A DNA stretch of 28,113 nt. Source: Streptomyces sp. MUM 178J. Its GTDB lineage: Bacteria; Actinomycetota; Actinomycetes; Streptomycetales; Streptomycetaceae. The stretch is taken from assembly GCF_022414575.1 (NCBI RefSeq), contig NZ_JADWYQ010000060.1, positions 1 to 28,113 on the forward strand. Reading direction: 5' to 3'. Below are positions 1-7,278 of the stretch, piece after piece. Under the pieces are notes generated by a model. The model saw only the letters and a program-made list of their open reading frames with translations. It was not told the DNA's origin and did not search any database. The stretch's first letter is position 1, and every line of letters starts with the position of its first letter. The translations under genes and the position numbers were made by a program.

Positions 1-255
1 TTCACGGCATGGGTCCGCACAGGGTGAGGCATTCCGAGAGTTCCAATATCCGACTGCACCATTACACCGGGTCGTGGGAGCCGGTTCCAAGGTCCGCATC
101 GCGGTCCGGAGCGCCTACACCCGGGCCGCGTGACTCCTGCACCGTTCGGCTTGTGCAACAACCGTGCAAGACGATCTTCGAGAAGGGTTGTTTGCACAGG
201 TCAGAAGCTTTGTCTATGAGTTCCGCGACATTTGATCGACAAACGTCGCCGGCCG
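1..255. other. Left-edge non-coding stretch
   Basis: No convincing gene is visible here. Open frames on both strands are short and lack protein-like composition. It lies downstream of the MASE1 gene and may hold the control region of a gene beyond the left edge. Its only clear structure is the inverted repeat at 152-198, described separately. Confidence 0.5.
152..198. repeat. Inverted repeat with TGTGCAA/TTGCACA half-sites
   Basis: Left arm TGTGCAACAACC (152-163) and right arm GGTTGTTTGCACA (186-198) are complementary apart from one extra base. A third TGCAA core (CGTGCAAG) lies just inside the left arm. It could be a regulator-binding region with several TTGYGCAA-like half-sites or a stem-loop. 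The gene it would serve is not in the window, so the role is inference. Confidence 0.4.
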
Positions 256-283
256 CCAACCGGCCCACAGGCCCACCGGTTGG
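256..283 (-). terminator. Hairpin just after the MASE1 gene
   Basis: Perfect 8-bp arms CCAACCGG (256-263) and CCGGTTGG (276-283) around a 12-nt loop, directly abutting the stop codon of the minus-strand MASE1 gene. The placement suits a terminator without a U-tract, as is common in high-GC actinomycetes. The function is inferred from structure and position. Confidence 0.45.
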
Positions 284-1303
284 TCACGGCGGTCGGGTCT
301 GTCCGCCGTCTTCGTCCTCGTCGCTCTGGGCCTCGGGCAGCGGCGGGCCGCCGATGTCCGGGGTGCTTCGCGACACCATCTCGGAGAGTCGTCTGACGGC
401 GTCCTCGATCTCCGCCTGGGTCTGGTTCCGTTCGGCAACGGTCGCGGAGAGCAGCAGCGCCGTGAGCGCGGCGGCGCCGTTGAAAGCCTGCAGGGAGATC
501 ATGTCGGCGAGCAGGCTGTGACCGGCGAACGGACCTGTCTCGCGGGTGGCGGCGAGAACGGCGAAGGTGGACAGGGCCAGCGCGCAGGGCGCGGCTCCAG
601 GTTGCTGGAAGCGGAAGGCAGCCCAGGTCAGCAGGGGAAAACCGAGGAAGAGCAGTGACGCGGGGGCGGTTTCGAGGAGAAGGAGACCGAAGGCGGCGGT
701 GGCTGCGGCAAGCAGTGCTCCCTCTGCCCACCGGGATGGAGGGATGTGTTTCGGCCGGTGCGCTGAGCGGAGTACCAGCAGCACGGGCGTGACCAGAAGG
801 ACGCCCATGGCATCGCCGGTCCACCAGACCCACCAGGTGGGCCAGAATGTTTCGGTGGGCAGGGCTTGAGCCAGATACAGCGTGGTGCTGCCCACGGTCG
901 CGCTGATGAGCATGCCGGTGAACCCTCCGAGGAAGACCAGCGCGAGTGCGTCCTGGAAGCGGTTCATCCTGATGCGGAACCCGGTGCGGCGAAGCAGTGC
1001 GTAGGAACACAGGGGCGCGAGTGTGTTGCCTGTCGCGATGGCCAGAACGACAGGGGCCGACGGCCCGAGGGGGAGGTTGACCAGAAGGGCGCCGAGCGCG
1101 ATCCCGGGCCAGACCCGCGGGCCGATCAGGAGCAGGCCGGTCAGGGCGATGCCGGTCGGGGGCCACAGTGGCGTGACCTGGCCGCGCACGAGTTGCTGGA
1201 GCAGTCCCAGCTTGCCGGAGGCGTAGTAGAGCGCGGCGACGGCGACGATCTGCAGGGCCGCCGTGGCGCCGCGGCGGAGCATGTCGCGGCGCGCGACCGT
1301 CAT
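284..1303 (-). CDS. MASE1-domain integral membrane protein
   Basis: A 339-residue polytopic membrane protein. Residues about 10-285 contain roughly eight hydrophobic segments with the MASE1 sensor look: LYYASGKLGLL near the N-terminus, then TPLWPPTGIALTGLLL, then an FWPTWWVWWTGDAMGVLLVTP segment. MASE1 is a membrane sensor module usually found in front of kinase, cyclase or phosphatase domains. Here it stands alone, ending in a short helix (ERNQTQAEIEDAVRRLSEMV) and an acidic disordered tail. The ATG start has a good ribosome site, GGAGGG seven bases upstream. It lies 159 bp downstream of a GAF-SpoIIE phosphatase on the same strand, so it may provide membrane sensing for that phosphatase. That link is inference; the ligand is unknown. 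Confidence 0.85.
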   Translation of the reverse strand: MTVARRDMLRRGATAALQIVAVAALYYASGKLGLLQQLVRGQVTPLWPPTGIALTGLLLIGPRVWPGIALGALLVNLPLGPSAPVVLAIATGNTLAPLCSYALLRRTGFRIRMNRFQDALALVFLGGFTGMLISATVGSTTLYLAQALPTETFWPTWWVWWTGDAMGVLLVTPVLLVLRSAHRPKHIPPSRWAEGALLAAATAAFGLLLLETAPASLLFLGFPLLTWAAFRFQQPGAAPCALALSTFAVLAATRETGPFAGHSLLADMISLQAFNGAAALTALLLSATVAERNQTQAEIEDAVRRLSEMVSRSTPDIGGPPLPEAQSDEDEDGGQTRPP

Positions 1304-1462
1304 CGGGGAGCCCTCCCCGTGGCGCTGCTGCGCTGTTCACCGTCCGCCGGCTCTGCCGGTTCCGCCATTGCGCCGCCCATCTGTGTGACCTTCCGCCATA
1401 TGCGCCGTCGGGTTGCTCCGGGTGACCGCTCGTGGTGGTGTCGCCGCCCTGGCGGTTCCGCC

Positions 1463-2824
1463 TCAGCCGTGTCGCTCTGGGTCGGTGCGGCTGCGGCTCG
1501 GCGTGCGCAGGGCGAGGAGGGCCATGTCGTCGTGCCTGTCGCTGGGGTTGTGGTCGGCCAGGGCCTGCACGAAGTCGTGCAGGGGCAGGGAGGCGTGCGC
1601 GGTGGCGACGTCGGCGAGTTCGCTCAGGGTTTCGTCAATCGGGTGGTCGGGGTGTTCGATCAGACCGTCGGTGAAGAAGACCACGGTGGTGTCCGGGGGC
1701 AGGGGGCGAGTGTGGTCGGGGCGGGGCCGCCTGCTGTCGACGTTCAGCGGCAGTCCGGGCTCAGCGAAGAGGTATTCCGCCTGGCCGTCGGGGGTGATCA
1801 GCAGAGGCGGGACGTGGCCCGCGCTGCTCCAGAGCAACCTCCAGGCTGCACCGTCGGGTTCGATGCGCGCCAGGCTGGTGGTGGTGACGGGGTTGTCGGT
1901 GATGGCCTCCAGGGTGCGATCGAGTTGGGTGAGGACGGCACTGGGCGGAGTGCGCAGGGTGAACAGCAGCGCGCGCAGCATGTGGCGGGTGGAGGCCATG
2001 GCGGCGGCGGCATCCAGATCGTGGCCGACCACGTCGCCGATGACGACCGCCACCGCGCCGTCCGGAAGCGGGATGGCGTCGTACCAGTCGCCGCCCAGAT
2101 GGTGGGGTTCGGCAGCGGGACGGTAGATGGCTGCGGCGTCGAAGGGCCGCAGGTCGGGCAGCATCGGCAGCAGACGCCGCTGGAACTGTTCGGAGCCGGC
2201 ACGGACCTGTTCGAGGAGTCTGACGTTCTCGATCGCGACGCCGGCGGCGCTGGCCAGGGCGACGACGATGTTCTCGTCGCCGACGTCGAAGGGCCGTCCG
2301 TCGCGTCGCTCGGAGAGGTAGAGGTCGCCGTAGACATCGCCGCGGACGCTGATGGCGACGCCGAGGAAGGCGCGCATAGGAGGGTGGCCGGGAGGGAAGC
2401 CGACCGAGGCCGGGTGGGAGGAGATGTCGTCCACCCGCAAGGGCTGCGGATGGTGGATCAGGTACCCGAGTACGCCTCTGCCGCGAGGAAGACCCACGTC
2501 GGCCAGCGCTTGGCGATCCTGCTCGTCCAGGCCGACCGCGACGAACTGCGCCAGCTGCTCGCCGGACTCGTCAAGAACCCCGAGCGCCCCGTAGCGGGCG
2601 CCGACCAGGTCCATGGCGGTGGTCACGATGCGGTGCAGCACGGAGGGCAGCTCCACCTCCCGGGTGATCTCCACCACCGCCTCCAACAGGCCCTGAATCC
2701 GGTCCTTCGCGGCGGCCAGGGCGCGCAGCTGAGCATCGATCCTGCTCAGTTCGGCGTTCAGGCGCTCCAGGGGGCCGACGCGGGACTGCCGTGTGCCCTG
2801 TTCTCTCTCCTCGCCGCCCGCCAT
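1463..2824 (-). CDS. GAF-domain SpoIIE-type PP2C phosphatase
   Basis: A 453-residue serine phosphatase of the RsbU/SpoIIE class, expected to dephosphorylate an anti-anti-sigma (STAS) protein and so free a sigma factor. Residues about 15-45 form a helical lead, 50-205 a GAF sensor domain (AMDLVGARYGALGVLD, VYGDLYLSER), and 215-445 the phosphatase. Metal-binding motifs are intact: GGDWYD (244-249), VIGDVVGHD, FFTDGLIE and HDDMALLAL. The ATG at 2824 overlaps the stop of the upstream small ORF (TGATG), which supports this start over GTG starts further out. No transmembrane segment is present. The STAS and sigma partners are not in the window. Residues after the last phosphatase strand are short and basic. 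Confidence 0.9.
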   Translation of the reverse strand: MAGGEEREQGTRQSRVGPLERLNAELSRIDAQLRALAAAKDRIQGLLEAVVEITREVELPSVLHRIVTTAMDLVGARYGALGVLDESGEQLAQFVAVGLDEQDRQALADVGLPRGRGVLGYLIHHPQPLRVDDISSHPASVGFPPGHPPMRAFLGVAISVRGDVYGDLYLSERRDGRPFDVGDENIVVALASAAGVAIENVRLLEQVRAGSEQFQRRLLPMLPDLRPFDAAAIYRPAAEPHHLGGDWYDAIPLPDGAVAVVIGDVVGHDLDAAAAMASTRHMLRALLFTLRTPPSAVLTQLDRTLEAITDNPVTTTSLARIEPDGAAWRLLWSSAGHVPPLLITPDGQAEYLFAEPGLPLNVDSRRPRPDHTRPLPPDTTVVFFTDGLIEHPDHPIDETLSELADVATAHASLPLHDFVQALADHNPSDRHDDMALLALRTPSRSRTDPERHG

Positions 2825-3159
2825 CACCCTCGCCTGCTCTGCCGGTACTCGCTCGCGGTGGCCTCCGGTCGTCCGGGGCCGGCGCCGGTCTGGATCAGCG
2901 TGCCCCTGAGAGTGCGCCGCTCGGCGGTCACCGGGAGGACCGGCCGGGCGGGCACGCCGGCCGCGGCGATCGCGGCGATCCGCCGACCGCCCGGGACGGG
3001 CAAGCCGCACACCCGCGGCTCGGACCGCACTCGGGCGGCGCGGCTCGACCAGGGCGGGACCGATCGGCTGCATCGGGCACAACTCCGTGCCGGGACGGCA
3101 GGGGCTGCACGGCCGTCCCGGCGGATCCGTTCACACAGCCACTCATGTGGGCGGTACAC
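2824..3159 (-). CDS. Small unknown protein coupled to the GAF-phosphatase
   Basis: A 111-residue ORF starting at a GTG with GGAGG five bases upstream and ending in a TGA that overlaps the phosphatase ATG (TGATG). Codon third positions are about 90% G or C over the C-terminal two thirds, as in real genes here; the competing frames look less coding. Four cysteines (about residues 9, 28, 31 and 53, including a CARC pair) might bind metal, but no known zinc fold is evident. The C-terminal half is Arg/Ala/Gly-rich and probably soluble. No family was recognised. The overlap suggests co-translation with the phosphatase, so a role as its partner is possible. The first 40 codons are less biased, so the start is uncertain. 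Confidence 0.45.
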   Translation of the reverse strand: MYRPHEWLCERIRRDGRAAPAVPARSCARCSRSVPPWSSRAARVRSEPRVCGLPVPGGRRIAAIAAAGVPARPVLPVTAERRTLRGTLIQTGAGPGRPEATASEYRQSRRG

Positions 3160-3282
3160 CCCGGCCTCCCCGGCACGACCGTGATCAAACAAGACCACAG
3201 GGTGGCACAGCCGAATAGCCCAATCCCCTCATTACTCCGCAAGCGGCATGCCACATACGGACCGGTCAAGGCGGCTCCGGGC

Positions 3283-3309
3283 GCTCAGGGCCCCGCCCGG
3301 GCCCTGAGC
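3283..3309. terminator. Strong GC hairpin between two minus-strand units
   Basis: Perfect 11-bp arms GCTCAGGGCCC (3283-3293) and GGGCCCTGAGC (3299-3309) with a 5-nt loop. It lies 84 bp past the stop of the minus-strand flavoprotein gene and upstream of the phosphatase unit, so it probably terminates transcription of the flavoprotein. There is no T-run on either side, as expected for this type of genome. Confidence 0.6.
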
Positions 3310-3392
3310 CCGGTCGGATGCCCGATGCCCCCCGCCCGCCGGAAACTGCGGATCCGGACGGCGGCGACCGCGACGCCGGTGGGTCGGGGCGG

Positions 3393-4316
3393 TCAGGCCA
3401 GGTGGGCGAAGTGGATGGCGTCGGCTGCGGCGCTGCCGGCGGTGACGGCGGGAACGGCTCCCTGTTCCCAGGTCTGGCCGGTGAGGTCGCCGGCGGCGTA
3501 GAGGCCGGGGATGCTGGTCTGGCGGCCGTCGTCCACGGTGACGTAGCCGTCGCTCAGGGCCAGGCCGTGCTCCGCGACCATGCGCTCGACGAGGGGGACC
3601 TGCCGCTGCGGCTGCGGCCAGAGCAGGGTCTGGCGGTTCAGGAGGGTGCCGTCGGCCAGTTCCACGGCGCGCAGGTCGCCGTCGGTGTGGTGCAGGCGGG
3701 TGATCTCGCCCTGGACGAGATCGCTGCCCTGTTCCTGCAGGCTCCGGCGCAGTTCGTCGGCGCCGGGCAGTGTGGGCGGGGCGATGGCGATGGCGTCGCC
3801 GGTCCAGGCGCGGAAGGCGGTGGCGGCCATGGCGAGGTAGGCGGGCTCGTCGGCGACCAGGGCCCAGGTTCGGTCGGCGTTCTCCTCGCCGATGCAGAAG
3901 GGGCAGTGGATCACCGTGCGGCCCCAGCATGCGGCGAAGCCCTCCACGCCGTCGGGGTGCTGGTCGATGACGCCGGTGGCCAGGATGACATTGCGGGCCC
4001 AGGCGGTGGTGCCGTCGTCGGTGCGCACGGTGAAGCCGTCGCCGGGCAGCGGGGTGATCTCGCCGACCGTGGCGTCGAGCCGCTGGGCCAGTCCGTAGCG
4101 GTCCAGCTCCTCCCAGGCGCGGGAGCGCAGCTCGTCGGGGGTGGCGCCCTCCAGGCCGATCAGGCCGTGCACACCGCGGGAAGCGGCGTTGCGGGGCGGG
4201 GCGGGGGACTCGATCACCAGGGTGCGGCAGCGGTAGCGGGTCAGGGTCAGCGCGGCGGTCAGTCCGGCGGGCCCGCCGCCGATGATCACGGTGTCGTACT
4301 GGGCGGTGGTGTCCAT
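3393..4316 (-). CDS. CxxC FAD oxidoreductase, thioredoxin-reductase/dithiol-oxidase type
   Basis: A 307-residue flavoprotein. The FAD-binding GGGPAGLTAAL is at residues 13-23, ATGVIDQ at about 113-119, a redox CPFC at 138-141, and the C-terminal FAD motif GLYAAGDLTG is followed by QGAVPAVTAG. This is the thioredoxin-reductase fold. The second nucleotide-binding region, where NADPH-dependent reductases have GxGxxG, instead reads WALVADEPAYL and lacks the glycines. That is known for O2-using dithiol oxidases that close disulfides in small molecules (GliT and HlmI type), so oxidation of a low-molecular dithiol is more likely than thioredoxin reduction. It is divergent from a methyltransferase-TetR pair across an operator region, so the unit is probably substrate-induced. 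The substrate cannot be named from sequence. Confidence 0.82.
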   Translation of the reverse strand: MDTTAQYDTVIIGGGPAGLTAALTLTRYRCRTLVIESPAPPRNAASRGVHGLIGLEGATPDELRSRAWEELDRYGLAQRLDATVGEITPLPGDGFTVRTDDGTTAWARNVILATGVIDQHPDGVEGFAACWGRTVIHCPFCIGEENADRTWALVADEPAYLAMAATAFRAWTGDAIAIAPPTLPGADELRRSLQEQGSDLVQGEITRLHHTDGDLRAVELADGTLLNRQTLLWPQPQRQVPLVERMVAEHGLALSDGYVTVDDGRQTSIPGLYAAGDLTGQTWEQGAVPAVTAGSAAADAIHFAHLA

Positions 4317-4343
4317 GAGATGTCTCCGAAGGGACTTGACGGA

Positions 4344-4387
4344 ATCGAATGACCGGCAGTCATACTACTGACCAACGGTCATTCGAT
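4344..4387. promoter_or_regulatory. Two tandem TetR-type operators in a divergent promoter
   Basis: Two related palindromes share TGACnnnnnGTCA: TGACCGGCAGTCA (4350-4362) and TGACCAACGGTCA (4369-4381), with centres 19 bp apart. A larger perfect repeat, 12-bp arms at 4344-4355 and 4376-4387, encloses both. They lie between the divergent flavoprotein and methyltransferase genes, and a TetR gene ends the plus-strand unit. Autoregulation and repression of both directions by that TetR protein is inferred from layout. Confidence 0.7.
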
Positions 4388-4412
4388 CGATCCCATTCCC
4401 ACGGGAGGAAAT

Positions 4413-5093
4413 GTGACCCACACCACCGGCCACGCTTGCGGCACGCAGGACGGCAACCACACCCACGGACCCGGGGCAGCCTCGTACCCGGACTTCGAGT
4501 GGGACGACCTCTACACCGGCGACGGCAGCGACACCGCCGCCCCCGACCCGACGCTCCTCGCCCCCGCCGACGGGCTGCCCCCGGGCAGGGCCCTGGACCT
4601 GGGCTGCGGCGCCGGCGGCAACGCCCTCGCGCTCGCCGAACGCGGCTGGCGCGTCACCGGCGTGGACCTCGCCCCCCGCGCCATCGCCTCCACCCGCGCC
4701 AGCGCCTGCGCCCGCGGCCTGGACGACCGGATCGAACTCGCCGTCGCCGACAGCGCCACCTGGCAGCCCGAGACCGCCTACGACTTCGCCCTCAGCTCCT
4801 ACGCGCTGCCGCCCCGCGGCCCCGCCCGCACCGCAACCCTCGCCGTCCTGGCCACCGCACTCGCCCCGAGCGGGATCCTGGCCCTCGGCGAATGGGACGA
4901 GGATGCCTGCGACTGGGGAGAACCCGGCGACCTCGCCACACTCGCCGAGCTGACCGAAGCCCTCACCGGCCTCGGCCTGGACATCGTGCGCGCCGAGCGG
5001 CAGGTGGTGCCGCGGATCCAGCACCCCAGCGAGGATCACGCGGTCATCGTCATTGCCCGCAAGCCGCATGACACCCTGGAGGCCACACGCTGA
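4413..5093 (+). CDS. SAM-dependent methyltransferase (class I)
   Basis: A 226-residue class I methyltransferase. The SAM motif I ALDLGCGAGGNAL is at residues 60-72, with an acidic post-I residue in GVDLAPRAI, then ADSATW and YDFALSSYALP, like small-molecule S- or metalloid methyltransferases (TehB or thiopurine type). The N-terminal 20 residues are rich in His and Cys (HTTGHACGTQDGNHTHG), which may bind metal or reflect a metalloid/thiol substrate. Start is GTG 4413, preceded by GGGAGGAA; the ATG two bases earlier runs directly into a stop. It lies 37 bp before the TetR gene and is divergent from a CxxC flavoprotein. A disulfide-forming oxidase beside a methyltransferase suggests two ways to mask reactive thiols, but no substrate is proven. 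Confidence 0.82.
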   Translation: MTHTTGHACGTQDGNHTHGPGAASYPDFEWDDLYTGDGSDTAAPDPTLLAPADGLPPGRALDLGCGAGGNALALAERGWRVTGVDLAPRAIASTRASACARGLDDRIELAVADSATWQPETAYDFALSSYALPPRGPARTATLAVLATALAPSGILALGEWDEDACDWGEPGDLATLAELTEALTGLGLDIVRAERQVVPRIQHPSEDHAVIVIARKPHDTLEATR

Positions 5094-5130
5094 CCGGCCC
5101 ACCGGCAGCCCCCACCACCGAGGAGAGCCC

Positions 5131-5736
5131 GTGCCCGCGGAGAGGTCCGCAACCACCCAGCCGACCGGACGCTTCCAGCCCCCCGACGTCCGCCGCCGCC
5201 AGATCCTCGACGCCACGGCCGGCCTGCTCCTGGACGACGGATACGAGGCGCTGACCGTCAGCAAGGTCGCCGCCCGCGCCGGGGTCGCCAAGGGCACGGT
5301 CTACCTCTACTTCGACTCCAAACAGGAACTCCTGGCCGCCCTCCAGGCCGAGATGTGGGACCGGATGCTCCAGCAGCCCGCCGCTCTACTGGCCCAGCCC
5401 GGCCTGACCTGGACCGAACGCCTCGACGGCCTCGTCGCCGCCTGGATCGCCGCGGAGCAGGACCACCACGAGCTCTACCACCGGCTCTTCCACGAGCCCG
5501 GCGGCGCCACCGGCGAGGAACCCATGACCGCCGCACGCGACCTGCTCGTCACCCTCCTCGCCGAAGGCCACAGAGCCGGTGAGTTCGACGTCCCCGACCC
5601 CGAGCTCACCGCCGACTTCCTCACCCACGCCTACACCGGCCCCTGCCACCACACCAAGACCGGCGCCGACATCACCACCGCCGTCCAAGCCCTCTTCCGC
5701 CGCGTCGTCGCCGCCCGCCCGACGAGCCACGCCTGA
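5131..5736 (+). CDS. TetR-family transcriptional regulator
   Basis: A 201-residue TetR-type repressor. The N-terminal DNA-binding domain (about residues 20-68) includes RRRQILDATAGLLLDDGYEA and the helix-turn-helix LTVSKVAARAGVAKGTVYLYF, followed by FDSKQELLAAL. The C-terminal ligand domain is helical and contains a His-rich stretch (EQDHHELYHRLFHE, later GPCHHTK), compatible with a metal or soft ligand but not diagnostic. Start GTG 5131 has AGGAGAG seven to ten bases upstream; an in-frame upstream start would overlap the methyltransferase gene. It probably represses the flavoprotein and methyltransferase promoters through the palindromes at 4344-4387. The ligand is unknown. Confidence 0.9.
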   Translation: MPAERSATTQPTGRFQPPDVRRRQILDATAGLLLDDGYEALTVSKVAARAGVAKGTVYLYFDSKQELLAALQAEMWDRMLQQPAALLAQPGLTWTERLDGLVAAWIAAEQDHHELYHRLFHEPGGATGEEPMTAARDLLVTLLAEGHRAGEFDVPDPELTADFLTHAYTGPCHHTKTGADITTAVQALFRRVVAARPTSHA

Positions 5737-5785
5737 CGAGTGGTTCGGCGGCCACGCGGGCCGGGTCCCGGAGTCCTCGGATGAA

Positions 5786-7240
5786 TCAGTCCGGCTCCGG
5801 GAGGGCCCGTTCGCGGATGCGGGCCGCCATCAGGGCCACGTCGTCGGCCGCGTGGGCGGCGTCGAGGCGGGCGAGGACCTCGTCGGCCAGTTCGTCGACC
5901 GTGCAGCCGGGGCGTGGGCGGAAGCGGGCGAGGCGGGCGAGGGAGGTGTCGATGTCCTCGCCCCGGCGTTCCACCAGGCCGTCGGTGAACAGCAGCAGCG
6001 TGTCCTCGGGGCGGAGCCGGCGGCTGACGATGTCATAGCCGCCGAGGCCCGTGCCCAGGGGCGGGCCCACGGGCACGTCGACCAACTCGGCGGCGCCGTC
6101 GCCGGCGAAGACGGCGGGCGGCAGATGGCCGGCGCTGGAGAACGAGACGATGCCGCGGGCCGGGTCCACGCGGGCGAGCAGGCAGGCCGCGGGGCGGCGG
6201 GACGCGGCGTCGGAGATGGCCATGTCCAGGCGGCGCAGCACCCGGTGGGGCGGCAGGTCGGCGGCGGCGACGTCGCGGAGTGCGGCGCGGTAGCTGTTCA
6301 TGTCGACGGCCGAGGCCACGCCGTGGCCCATCACATCGCCCATGACGAGCAGTGTGCGGCCGAAGTGGAGGCGCACGGTCTCGAACCAGTCGCCGCCCAC
6401 CAGGTCCCCGGTCCCTGCGGGCAGATAGCGGGTGGCGAGCTGGAGGTTGGGGTGCGGCAGGCCGGGGTCGGTCAGCAGGGCGCGCTGGAGCTCGACGCCC
6501 GTGCGCCGGGCCTCGGCATAGCGGCGGGCGTGGTCGACGGCGAACGCGGCGCGCAGCGCGGCCGACTGTGCCAGGAGTACGTCGTCGCGGGTGAAGCGGG
6601 AGTGCGCACGTGCCGCCAGGACCACGCCCAGCGCCCGTTCGCGGGCGATCAGGGGCGCGGCGAGCCACCGGTCGTCGAGGACGGGGCGGCCTTCCCGGAT
6701 CGCCCGTTCTGCGACGGCCGCGGCGGCGGGGTCGGCGAGCAGTTCCGTCCTGCCGGCCGCCGCGGTGCGCCGCAGCGGTGCGGCCGCCGGGTCGGGGGCC
6801 GCCGTCAGATCGACGGCGGCGGCGTCGGCGAGGGCGGTGCTCACATAGCGGGCGAGTTCCTCGCAGGTGGTCTCCGCGTCGAGGGTCGTGCCGATGCGGT
6901 CGGCCGCGGCCCCGACATGGAGGCGGGGCGGCGGGCCGGGGGCCTGTTCGATCAGTACGCCGATGAGGCCGAGCGCCTGGGAGCGTGCCCCGGTCATCCG
7001 CTGCCAGGTGCAGCGGCGGCCGGGGCTCGCGTGGGTGCGCGGGCGTCCGTCGGCGAGGACGGCGGCCAGCAGTCCCGGCGGCCCGGCGACGTCCGCGGCC
7101 CGGGCGCCGACGGGCCGGCCTTCGAGGCCGCCGGCCGGTTCCCCGGTCATCCGGCGGTACGCGTCGTCCGCGAAGAGGTAGTTCGCGTCCGCGTCCAGCA
7201 GGGCGACCCCCGCCACGGCGGGCGAGTCGTCGGCGCACAC
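5786..7240 (-). CDS. PAS/GAF SpoIIE-type PP2C phosphatase
   Basis: A 484-residue phosphatase of the SpoIIE class, predicted to act on phosphorylated STAS proteins. Residues about 5-105 are PAS-like (GVALLDADANYLFADDAYRR), 120-260 GAF-like (APLIARERALGVVLAARAHS), and 280-480 the phosphatase with VGGDWFET, MGDVMGHGV, LFTDGLVER and ADDVALMAAR. Start GTG 7240 is preferred because GGGAGGAGG lies five bases upstream. An in-frame GTG at 7282 would overlap the stop of the preceding exporter gene as GTGA, an alternative start 14 residues longer. It is downstream of, and probably co-transcribed with, the MFS exporter. It is convergent with the TetR gene across only 49 bp. Partner proteins are not visible. 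Confidence 0.88.
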   Translation of the reverse strand: MCADDSPAVAGVALLDADANYLFADDAYRRMTGEPAGGLEGRPVGARAADVAGPPGLLAAVLADGRPRTHASPGRRCTWQRMTGARSQALGLIGVLIEQAPGPPPRLHVGAAADRIGTTLDAETTCEELARYVSTALADAAAVDLTAAPDPAAAPLRRTAAAGRTELLADPAAAAVAERAIREGRPVLDDRWLAAPLIARERALGVVLAARAHSRFTRDDVLLAQSAALRAAFAVDHARRYAEARRTGVELQRALLTDPGLPHPNLQLATRYLPAGTGDLVGGDWFETVRLHFGRTLLVMGDVMGHGVASAVDMNSYRAALRDVAAADLPPHRVLRRLDMAISDAASRRPAACLLARVDPARGIVSFSSAGHLPPAVFAGDGAAELVDVPVGPPLGTGLGGYDIVSRRLRPEDTLLLFTDGLVERRGEDIDTSLARLARFRPRPGCTVDELADEVLARLDAAHAADDVALMAARIRERALPEPD

Positions 7241-7278
7241 GTTCGCCTCCTCCCTCTCACACCCGTCTCGGACTGTCG

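Noticed and set aside
2825..3082. Upstream extension of the GAF-phosphatase
   Set aside because: The 86 extra codons are low-complexity Arg/Ala text, while the coupled small ORF in another frame has strong codon bias.
866..3184. Long plus-strand open frame of 772 codons
   Set aside because: It lies opposite the MASE1 and GAF-phosphatase genes, has Gly/Gln/Val-rich content without domains and is the usual GC-rich antisense shadow.
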